Shown piece after piece: positions 1 to 5,091 of a stretch of 5,319 bases of DNA (position 1 is the stretch's first letter; the number at the start of each line of letters is the position of its first letter). Source of the DNA: Kiritimatiellia bacterium (GTDB lineage Bacteria > Verrucomicrobiota > Kiritimatiellia > RFP12 > UBA1067); assembly GCA_017385345.1 (NCBI GenBank), contig JAFNRY010000222.1, positions 1 through 5,319 on the forward strand, read 5' to 3'. Under the pieces are notes generated by a model that searched no databases, had not been told where the DNA came from, and saw only the letters and a list, made by a program, of their open reading frames with translations. A program made the position numbers and the translations under genes.

Positions 1-173
1 GAATCTACGCGGCCTTCGGTGTCAACCATCGTCTTCTGGCCCGTGAAATAAGGATGGCAGGCCGAGCAGGTGTTGACGGTCATTTCCTTGCGGGTGGATC
101 TCGTTTTGATCGTATTGCCGCAAGCGCAGGTTATCGTGGCCTCCCCGTAGGCGGGATGTATGTCTTTCTTCAT
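1..173 (-). CDS. rpmE: 50S ribosomal protein L31, zinc-binding type (3' end outside window)
   Basis: The first 57 residues of ribosomal protein L31 of the large subunit, read leftwards and cut by the window edge. The protein begins MKKDIHPAYGEATITCACGN, the usual L31 opening, and continues with IKTRST, a CSACHPYFTG block and VDTEGRVD; about 10 residues are probably missing. Four cysteines (C16, C18, C36, C39) form the CxC...CxxC pattern of the zinc-containing 'C+' form of L31, as opposed to the zinc-free paralogue used under zinc limitation. The ATG at 173-171 is fixed by homology and by a strong ribosome binding site (AAGGAAGAGA, 190-181, 7 nt upstream). The gene follows a terminator and has its own promoter, so it is probably a separate transcription unit. 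The family call is near certain from the sequence. Confidence 0.95.
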   Translation of the reverse strand, partial: MKKDIHPAYGEATITCACGNTIKTRSTRKEMTVNTCSACHPYFTGQKTMVDTEGRVD

Positions 174-192
174 TTTTTATTCTCTTCCTTGG

Positions 193-216
193 CACGACGC
201 TCTTCAGGCTGCCGTG
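193..216 (-). promoter_or_regulatory. Small stem-loop in the rpmE 5' leader
   Basis: Between the predicted rpmE transcription start (about 218) and its ribosome binding site, the leader can fold CACG (216-213) on CGTG (196-193), extended by GC (212-211) on GC (200-199) with a 2-nt bulge. An overlapping alternative pairs GGCA with TGCC. L31 leaders in several phyla carry autoregulatory RNA structures, so this could be one, but the stem is short and matches no specific motif that I can recognise. Function is inferred. Confidence 0.3.
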
Positions 217-224
217 TTTCTGTG

Positions 225-254
225 ATTATAGCATATACCGCGTTATTTTATCAA
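225..254 (-). promoter_or_regulatory. Sigma70-type promoter of rpmE
   Basis: On the minus strand there is TTGATA (-35, 254-249), an 18-nt spacer and a perfect TATAAT (-10, 230-225). Transcription would start near 218 and give a leader of about 45 nt before the rpmE ATG at 173. The surroundings are AT-rich in otherwise GC-rich DNA. The promoter sits immediately downstream of the terminator of the preceding operon, which supports independent transcription of rpmE. Confidence 0.8.
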
Positions 255-263
255 TAAAATTTC

Positions 264-285
264 AAAAAGCGGCCGGTCTCCGGCC
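264..285 (-). terminator. Rho-independent terminator of the alpha-galactosidase-thiG-ispA-manC operon
   Basis: Reading leftwards, GGCCGG (285-280), loop AGA (279-277) and CCGGCC (276-271) form a perfect 6-bp GC stem. It is followed by GC and TTTTT (268-264), then a further AT-rich stretch. It lies 10 nt after the manC-like stop codon (298-296) and just before the rpmE promoter, as expected for the end of the operon. Confidence 0.85.
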
Positions 286-295
286 CTTCCGACTT

Positions 296-1318
296 CTATC
301 CAAACATCGAAACCGCTTTTTTGAGTCCGGAAATGCTGGATTTGTCCGCTATCAGAACGGCGCCGGGGGTCGAGACGACTACGAGATTGCTGACGCCGAC
401 CAACGCTATGCGTGCCGAACGGCTTACGCAAATATTGTTCCTGGATTCGACGAGAGCGCACGGACCCTCGCGTACGTTGCCGTCCTTGTCGTGCGGGAAA
501 TACTTGTCGAAAGAGAGAAAACTTCCAACGTCGTCCCACCCGAAATCCCCTGGCAGAACCGTTATTCCGTTCCCGTTTCGCGCTGGGCGGCGCGAAATCT
601 TCTCCATGACGGCGTAATCGAAGGAAATCCGCGGCAGCGCGGCGTAGATGCGGGCGAGTTTTCTCGCCGACGGCGCCTTCGCCGGCGCTGCGAGCGTGGA
701 GAGCTCGGGAGCATGCGCCTTGAAAGCCTCGCGGAACACGCTCGCCCTTCCGATGAACATTCCGGCGTTCCACAGGAATCCCGCCTTTACGTATTTGGCG
801 GCCGTGGCGGAATCCGGTTTTTCCACAAAACGCGCGGTCGCCGGATCGACATAGCCAAAAGCGGACGAATTGCACGAGGGAACTATTCCCACTACCGCGA
901 TTTTCCTCGTTTTGCGCGCCGCCGCCGCCGCCCTTCTCAATGTTGCGCGGAACTTCGCCGGCTTGGCGACGAGATGGTCGCTCGGAAAGAACGCTATTAC
1001 GGGATCGCCGCCGTCCCGCGCCGCAAGGCCGACGCCGAGCGCGACGGCGGCGGCTGTGTCGCGCCTCGCCGGCTCGCCCGCGATGTTGTTCCGCGGCACT
1101 TCGGGCAATTCCCTCCGCGTGGCCGGCGCAAGACGGCTCGACGTCACCACGAAAACGTCGTCCGCCGCCACGAGCCCGCCCAGACGTGAAATTGTCTGTC
1201 GAAGCAGGCTCTCGCTCCCGAAGACTGAAAGAAACTGTTTCGGACGGTCCGGCGTTGACAGCGGCCAGAAGCGTTCGCCGCTGCCTCCGGCGAGGATGAC
1301 GGCTTTCAACCCCTTCAT
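296..1318 (-). CDS. manC: Mannose-1-phosphate guanylyltransferase (GDP-mannose pyrophosphorylase), short form
   Basis: A 340-residue cytoplasmic nucleotidyltransferase expected to convert mannose 1-phosphate and GTP to GDP-mannose and pyrophosphate, giving the donor for mannosyl and, via GDP-4-keto-6-deoxymannose, fucosyl glycans. Visible family marks: N-terminal nucleotide loop LAGGSGERFWPLS (9-21) with PKQFL (26-30); EPARRDTA (82-89, family ExxxRDTA/RNTA); FFPSDH (110-115), whose Asp is the expected metal ligand; FVEKP (164-168); WNAGMF (183-188); SFDYAVMEK (232-240); and LPGDFGWDDVGS (255-266). A left-handed beta-helix-like tail follows. The length fits the stand-alone form that lacks the C-terminal phosphomannose isomerase cupin domain of the ~470-residue bifunctional enzymes. 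The ATG at 1318-1316 overlaps the preceding stop as ATGA and has AAGGAGG (1330-1324) 5 nt upstream, so it is coupled to ispA. It is the last gene before the terminator. Related sugar nucleotidyltransferases are the only serious alternative; the GDFGWDDVGS motif favours the mannose enzyme. Confidence 0.93.
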   Translation of the reverse strand: MKGLKAVILAGGSGERFWPLSTPDRPKQFLSVFGSESLLRQTISRLGGLVAADDVFVVTSSRLAPATRRELPEVPRNNIAGEPARRDTAAAVALGVGLAARDGGDPVIAFFPSDHLVAKPAKFRATLRRAAAAARKTRKIAVVGIVPSCNSSAFGYVDPATARFVEKPDSATAAKYVKAGFLWNAGMFIGRASVFREAFKAHAPELSTLAAPAKAPSARKLARIYAALPRISFDYAVMEKISRRPARNGNGITVLPGDFGWDDVGSFLSFDKYFPHDKDGNVREGPCALVESRNNICVSRSARIALVGVSNLVVVSTPGAVLIADKSSISGLKKAVSMFG

Positions 1319-2088
1319 GCGTTCCTCCTTTCCAGCGACGCGGCGAGTTCCGCGAGAAATGCGACATCCCCCGGCAGTCCGTCGAGAGCGGCTATGGCAG
1401 CGGCGGTTTTTTCGGACACCAGCCTACGGGCGGTCTCTTCGCCGAACGGGGAATCGCCGTCGAGAATATCGTCTCTGTGCTGGAAAGCGAGGCCGAGCTC
1501 GCGCGCGTAGCGGCCGAGCGCATCTACCGTCGATTCCGCGGCGCCGGCCGAAGCGGCTCCCATTCGCGCGGCGGCGATGAAGAGATCGGCCGTCTTGTGC
1601 CTGTAGATATAGTCGAAATCGCCGCTCCGCTCCACGTCCTCCACCTGGCCGGCGACCACGCCGTACGCGGCCTCCGCGAGTTCCGCGACGACCGCGGCGG
1701 CATTCTTCGCGCTCAGCGACGCCTCTCGGAACGCCAGCGCCTGGAGCGCGTCGCCCGCGAGTATCGCGCCGGCCTCGCCGAACCGCGCCCACGTCGATGG
1801 AGCGCCGCGCCGCATCGTATCGTTGTCCATGGCGGGAAGATCGTCGTGGACGAGAGTGTAATTGTGGAGCAATTCGATAGCGGCCGCGGCGTGCATGGCG
1901 TCCGCGGCCTCGCCTCCGGCGGCGACCGCGGAGGCGAGGCATATCTGCGGCCTTATGCGCTTGCCGCCATGTCCGGGCCCGCCCACGGCGTGGCGTATGG
2001 CCGCCTCCATGCTCCCGGGCCGGCCCGGCATGCGCCCGAGCGCTTCGGCCACGGCCTTTTCCGCGAGTTCGGCCAGATTGCCGCTCAC
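1315..2088 (-). CDS. ispA: Short-chain (farnesyl-type) diphosphate synthase, compact variant
   Basis: A 257-residue all-helical trans-prenyltransferase that should condense allylic diphosphates with isopentenyl diphosphate, probably to farnesyl diphosphate (C15), the precursor of undecaprenyl carriers and quinone side chains. Seen: GGKRIRP (41-47), first Asp-rich motif DDLPAMDND (82-90) followed by RRG, LAGDALQ (110-116), GQVED (147-151), RHKT (163-166), and second Asp-rich motif DDILD (206-210). A Tyr five residues before the first motif (Y77) is typical of bacterial C15 synthases, so a short product is inferred. It is about 40 residues shorter than E. coli IspA. The conserved LGK...GxD...KxTYP stretch that normally follows DDILD is absent. 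The start is GTG at 2088, in a GTGA overlap with the thiG stop, behind AAGGAGG (2105-2099); reading further upstream in this frame only gives sequence antisense-like to thiG. The downstream manC overlaps by 4 nt. Function as a prenyl synthase is secure; full activity and chain length are not. Confidence 0.9.
   Translation of the reverse strand: MSGNLAELAEKAVAEALGRMPGRPGSMEAAIRHAVGGPGHGGKRIRPQICLASAVAAGGEAADAMHAAAAIELLHNYTLVHDDLPAMDNDTMRRGAPSTWARFGEAGAILAGDALQALAFREASLSAKNAAAVVAELAEAAYGVVAGQVEDVERSGDFDYIYRHKTADLFIAAARMGAASAGAAESTVDALGRYARELGLAFQHRDDILDGDSPFGEETARRLVSEKTAAAIAALDGLPGDVAFLAELAASLERRNA
1324..1330 (-). promoter_or_regulatory. Ribosome binding site of manC
   Basis: AAGGAGG, a seven-base match to the anti-Shine-Dalgarno sequence, ends 5 nt before the ATG at 1318. 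It lies inside the last codons of the ispA-like gene and, with the ATGA overlap, supports this start and translational coupling. Confidence 0.85.
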
Positions 2089-2873
2089 AGGGATTCCCCC
2101 TCCTTGAAGATGTCGAAATCGTCCATCGGGGAAGTCGCCGAGGCCGTGGAGCGCGGGGCTGGCGGACGCGCCGCGATGGCGAGTTCCGCGGCGCGCACCG
2201 CGAGCCTGAACGCTTCGGCCATCGCGACCGGATCGCCGGCGGCGGCCACCGCCGTGTTCGCCAGAACAGCGTCGGCGCCGAGTTCGATCGCCTCCGCCGC
2301 GTGCGACGGAAGCCCTATTCCAGCGTCCACGACCACGGGCACGTGCGACTGCTCCACTATTATGGAAATCATGTCGCGCGTGCGCAATCCGAGATTGGAT
2401 CCTATCGGCGAACCGAGCGGCATGACCGCCGCCGCTCCGGCCTCTTCGCACCGCCGTGCAAGCACGGGATCGGCGTTTATGTACGGAAGGACCACCATCC
2501 CGAGCTTGGCGCACCGTTCGACGGCGGCGAGAGTCTCTACCGGATCCGGCAGAAGATAGCGCGCGTCGGGGTGTATTTCGAGTTTTATCCACCTGTAGCC
2601 GGCGGCGAGGGCGATTCTCGCGATGCGCACCGCCTCGTCCGCGTTGCGGGCGCCCGACGTGTTGAGCATGACCTCGACCTTCGCCCTGTCGATGCAGGAA
2701 AGTATATCGTCGCTTTCGGGCGCCTCCTCGCGGACGCGCGTCAGCGCCGCCGTCACCAGTTCCGTGCCGGACGCGGCGAGCGCCTTTTCCATGGTTTCTC
2801 TCGACGCGAACTTCCCCGTTCCAAGGAAGAACCTGTTCGAGAACTTTCTCCCGCCTATGATCAATTCTTTCAT
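2085..2873 (-). CDS. thiG: Thiazole synthase ThiG
   Basis: A 262-residue TIM-barrel enzyme that builds the thiazole phosphate of thiamine from DXP, dehydroglycine/glycine imine and ThiS-thiocarboxylate in the cytoplasm. Seen: NRFFLGTGKF (13-22), LNTSGARNADEAV (70-82), WIKLEI (95-100) with K97 at the position of the Schiff-base lysine and E99 nearby, LPYINADPVLARRCEEAG (129-146), VMPLGSPIGSNLG (150-162), VVVDAGIG (180-187) with D183, and ELGADAVLANTAVA (197-210). The tail ends in an SATSP element like the ASASSP of other ThiG proteins, plus an acidic extension. All of this matches a complete ThiG. The ATG at 2873-2871 is preferred over a GTG at 2891 because the family normally begins close to this residue and AGGTGGAAAG lies upstream; the true start is somewhat uncertain. 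The gene follows the alpha-galactosidase by 31 nt and overlaps ispA by 4 nt. No thiS, thiF, thiH/thiO, thiE or thiC lies in the window. Confidence 0.96.
   Translation of the reverse strand: MKELIIGGRKFSNRFFLGTGKFASRETMEKALAASGTELVTAALTRVREEAPESDDILSCIDRAKVEVMLNTSGARNADEAVRIARIALAAGYRWIKLEIHPDARYLLPDPVETLAAVERCAKLGMVVLPYINADPVLARRCEEAGAAAVMPLGSPIGSNLGLRTRDMISIIVEQSHVPVVVDAGIGLPSHAAEAIELGADAVLANTAVAAAGDPVAMAEAFRLAVRAAELAIAARPPAPRSTASATSPMDDFDIFKEGESL
2099..2105 (-). promoter_or_regulatory. Ribosome binding site that fixes the GTG start of ispA
   Basis: AAGGAGG ends 10 nt before GTG 2088-2086, within the final thiG codons. It is the main sequence reason for choosing a GTG start that overlaps the thiG stop rather than a longer open frame. 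Confidence 0.8.
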
Positions 2874-2904
2874 CGCGATTACGCTTTCCACCTGTCTTGC
2901 GGCG

Positions 2905-4902
2905 TCATTTCTTCACGATTTCGAACACGGCCGAATCGTACTTGCCTTCAAGGGCCAGCGAAAGCGCGCCTCCTTCGAGCGTTCCGCCGTGCGTCCTGTC
3001 CGCCGTGTTGATCTCCTTCACAGACCATCCGGCCGAAGGATCGACGAACGGCAGACGCATGGTCTTTTCGATCTTCCCTTCCTTCTCGAGGCCGAGAGCG
3101 AACACGACCGCCCGGTCCCCGGTCTCCGAAAGGTAGGCGAGCGCGGCCATCTCGCCGCCGTACGGGGAAACGAGCCTGTACAGATCGCCGCGCTGCACGA
3201 CCGGCCTGATTCTCTTGTAGTCCGCCACCGCCTTCTTGCCGAACTCTATCTCCTCCGGCTTCAGGTTCTCCGGATGGAGCTCGAAGCCCATCCGCCCGGT
3301 CATGGCGACGTCGAACCTGTATTTGAGCGGGGTCTTGCGGCCGCTCTGCGTGACGTGGCAGGCCATGGCGATCGCCGGATAGAACTGCCCCGCGCCCCAC
3401 TGCATGAACACGCGGTTGTACGGATCCGTCCTGTCGCTCGTCCAGAACTCGTCGGCGTAGCGCAGCGAACCGAAGTCCATGTGGCCGCCGCCGGAGGCGC
3501 AGGCCTGCATCATGATCTGCGGATATTTCGCCTGCAGCCTCGCCCACAGTCCGTAAAGCGAAACAGTGTAGTCGTACCAGAGGTTCCCCTGGCGGTCGGC
3601 CGGAAGATGCGTGGAGCCGGGATTGACTATGTTCTGGTTGCAGTCCCACTTCACGTAAGCGAGCGACGGAACGGACGAATACAACGCGTCGAGCTGCTTG
3701 AATATGTTGTCCGTGACGGCCGGGTTCGTATAGTCGAGAACGACCTGCGAGCCGCCGCGCCCCGTTAGGACGCTGCGGTTCTTCTCGCGGAGCAGCCAGT
3801 CGGGATTGGCAACCGCCAGATCGCTCGCCTCGTAGCTCGCCATCTCCGGTTCGACCCAAAGGCCGAACTTCAGGCCGCGCTTCGCCGCCTCCTGCGCGAG
3901 GCCGTCCATGCCGTGCGGAAGCTTCTTTGGATTGACGACCCAGTCGCCGAGGCCAACCGTGGCGCGGTTCTTTTCGTCGCGGGCGTGCTTCCCGAGCCCG
4001 AACCAGCCGTCGTCCACGACAAACATTTCCCCTCCCATTTCCTTGACTCCGTCCATCATGTCGTGGAGCGTCTTTTCGGTAAAGGAGAAATACGAACCTT
4101 CCCAGCTGTTGAGAAGGACGGGATGCAGTTCGGTTCCGTGCGGCAGAAGATGGTTGCGCGCCCAACGGTGGTACTGGCGCGAAACCTCGCCCCTGCCGTT
4201 CTCAGACCAGACGAGTATCGCCTTCGGCGTCGTGAACGTCTTGCCGGGATCGAGCGTGTACGGCCCCGTCGGGAACGCCACGCCCGCGAAAACGTCCGTT
4301 TCCTCGCCGTTCCAGCTGCGGCGGACGCGCTTTTCGCTCGGCCCGGTCCACTCGAGAGCAACGCCGAGTACCTTTCCGTTCTCCTCGTCCGTTTCGCCGA
4401 AGGATACCATCATGGCCGCGTTGCTCTCCCATGCGTCGCGTGTGCCGGAAAGCGAAAGATACTGCGCGATCTGGCCGTTGGCGACCTTCCCCTCGGTTAG
4501 ATTGCTCTCTATAGCCCATTCGCCCGTCAGGGTGAGGACCGATACCTCCTTCGCCTTTACCTCGACGCGGGAGGCGAAACTGTCGACTCGTATCAATTTC
4601 ACGGAGGAAGGCTCGTCATGGCGTATCTCGTACCAGGTTTCGACCGCGCCGCAATCTTTCCACGTCTTTACATGGCGAGTGACGAAAAACGGATAATGCT
4701 CGTCGCGGAGATTTATCGTCACGGTCTTCGATCCGTCGTCTCCCTCCGACTCAGTCCTTCCAGTCTCGACAAGCCGCAGCGTGAGAGTGCCGTCCGCGTG
4801 AATCGCCTGCAGTCCGGCGTGCTTTACAATCTCCTTCTGTGCTACTGGAATAACCTGCCCATACGCGAGCAGCCCCGCCAGCGCGATTTCCACACCTGTC
4901 AT
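2905..4902 (-). CDS. GH36-family alpha-galactosidase, shortened at the N-terminus
   Basis: A 665-residue glycoside hydrolase predicted to release terminal alpha-1,6-galactose from melibiose, raffinose-type sugars or galactomannan side chains by the retaining mechanism. Domains: partial beta-sandwich (about 1-240), TIM barrel (about 255-570), C-terminal beta-domain (about 575-665). Barrel motifs: NSWEGSYF (265-272), VDDGWFG (296-302), GLGDW (317-321), WVEPEM (349-354), YVKWDCN (416-422) with nucleophile D420, CASGGGHMD (468-476), and TSDRTDPYNR (488-497) with D490 the likely acid/base. The ATG at 4902 has AAGGAG (4916-4911) 8 nt upstream; the in-frame ATG at 4920 has none. Aligned from memory to Bacteroides-type GH36 enzymes, the first recognisable match is at IHADG (34-38), so about 70 residues of the N-terminal sandwich appear missing. 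Residues 4-21 are hydrophobic but have no basic n-region, so secretion is uncertain. First gene of the operon. GH36 assignment is firm; exact substrate is not known. Confidence 0.93.
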   Translation of the reverse strand: MTGVEIALAGLLAYGQVIPVAQKEIVKHAGLQAIHADGTLTLRLVETGRTESEGDDGSKTVTINLRDEHYPFFVTRHVKTWKDCGAVETWYEIRHDEPSSVKLIRVDSFASRVEVKAKEVSVLTLTGEWAIESNLTEGKVANGQIAQYLSLSGTRDAWESNAAMMVSFGETDEENGKVLGVALEWTGPSEKRVRRSWNGEETDVFAGVAFPTGPYTLDPGKTFTTPKAILVWSENGRGEVSRQYHRWARNHLLPHGTELHPVLLNSWEGSYFSFTEKTLHDMMDGVKEMGGEMFVVDDGWFGLGKHARDEKNRATVGLGDWVVNPKKLPHGMDGLAQEAAKRGLKFGLWVEPEMASYEASDLAVANPDWLLREKNRSVLTGRGGSQVVLDYTNPAVTDNIFKQLDALYSSVPSLAYVKWDCNQNIVNPGSTHLPADRQGNLWYDYTVSLYGLWARLQAKYPQIMMQACASGGGHMDFGSLRYADEFWTSDRTDPYNRVFMQWGAGQFYPAIAMACHVTQSGRKTPLKYRFDVAMTGRMGFELHPENLKPEEIEFGKKAVADYKRIRPVVQRGDLYRLVSPYGGEMAALAYLSETGDRAVVFALGLEKEGKIEKTMRLPFVDPSAGWSVKEINTADRTHGGTLEGGALSLALEGKYDSAVFEIVKK

Positions 4903-4910
4903 GTTTCCGT

Positions 4911-4916
4911 CTCCTT
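4911..4916 (-). promoter_or_regulatory. Ribosome binding site of the alpha-galactosidase gene
   Basis: AAGGAG lies 8 nt before the ATG at 4902. Because it falls inside the six-codon extension that would follow an upstream ATG at 4920, it argues that 4902 is the real start. A short GCCGC/GCGGC hairpin (4946-4942 with 4936-4932) lies further up the leader. Confidence 0.75.
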
Positions 4917-4959
4917 CCATTACTCGAGCAAGCCGCGTCCTGCGGCGCGACTCTCTCTG

Positions 4960-4968
4960 ATTATATCA
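4960..4968 (-). promoter_or_regulatory. Extended -10 promoter of the alpha-galactosidase operon
   Basis: TGATATAAT (4968-4960) is a perfect -10 box with the TGn extension. Sixteen nucleotides upstream is only a poor -35 match (TTCAAG), which an extended -10 can tolerate or which may mean that an activator is needed. Start of transcription near 4953 gives a leader of about 50 nt. The promoter lies in the only AT-rich patch of the gap between the two genes. Confidence 0.65.
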
Positions 4969-4977
4969 AATATGCCT

Positions 4978-5020
4978 CCGGCTTGAACGGAACGGGCTTC
5001 CAGGCCGTTGTTCAAACCGG
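4978..5020 (-). promoter_or_regulatory. Stem-loop / dyad overlapping the operon's -35 region (possible operator)
   Basis: On the minus strand CCGGTTTGAAC (5020-5010) pairs with GTTCAAGCCGG (4988-4978), 11 pairs with one G-U in RNA. Inside it AACGG (5009-5005) pairs with CCGTT (4995-4991), with a 2-nt bulge and a 9-nt loop. The right-hand arm covers the -35 position of the operon promoter. It could be a DNA operator for a carbohydrate-responsive regulator, or a second hairpin ending the upstream transcript, although no U-tract follows. The structure is seen directly; its role is inferred. Confidence 0.45.
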
Positions 5021-5026
5021 AAAACG

Positions 5027-5072
5027 CGAACGGGGCGCGCGTCATTGTGACGCCGCCCCGTTCGTTTTTTTT
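5027..5072 (-). terminator. Intrinsic terminator after the repeat-protein gene
   Basis: CGAACGGGGCG (minus strand, 5064-5054) pairs perfectly with CGCCCCGTTCG (5037-5027), 11 bp, and an inner GCGTCA/TGACGC stem (5053-5048 with 5044-5039) extends it around a 3-nt loop with one bulged base. On the minus strand it is preceded by A8 and followed, after CG, by TTTT (5024-5021). It begins 20 nt after the stop of the repeat-protein gene and isolates it from the alpha-galactosidase operon. On the plus strand the T8 tract (5065-5072) would make it an even better terminator, so it may act in both directions. Confidence 0.8.
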
Positions 5073-5091
5073 GCGCAGTGTATCCGGAATC

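Noticed and set aside
54..257. A small plus-strand open frame at the left edge
   Set aside because: It is antisense to rpmE and its promoter, and its product resembles nothing.
243..1367. A 374-codon open frame on the minus strand
   Set aside because: It is an alternative frame of manC rich in Arg/Gly/Ser; the manC frame carries every expected motif and its own ribosome binding site.
1477..2559. A 360-codon open frame on the plus strand
   Set aside because: It is antisense to the well-supported ispA and thiG genes, has no recognisable motif and spans both genes.
2089..2592. Upstream extension of the ispA frame to 2592
   Set aside because: The extra residues overlap thiG in another frame, are Arg/Gly-rich and without homology; the GTG at 2088 has a strong ribosome binding site and a normal family start.
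2874..2904. TPP riboswitch upstream of thiG
   Set aside because: Only 31 nt separate thiG from the preceding gene, and no conserved TPP-riboswitch core such as CUGAGA is present, so there is no room for one.
2623..3768. A 381-codon open frame on the plus strand
   Set aside because: It lies antisense to the C-terminal half of the alpha-galactosidase and to the start of thiG, is rich in Arg/His/Pro/Val without any domain, and results from GC-rich codon use.
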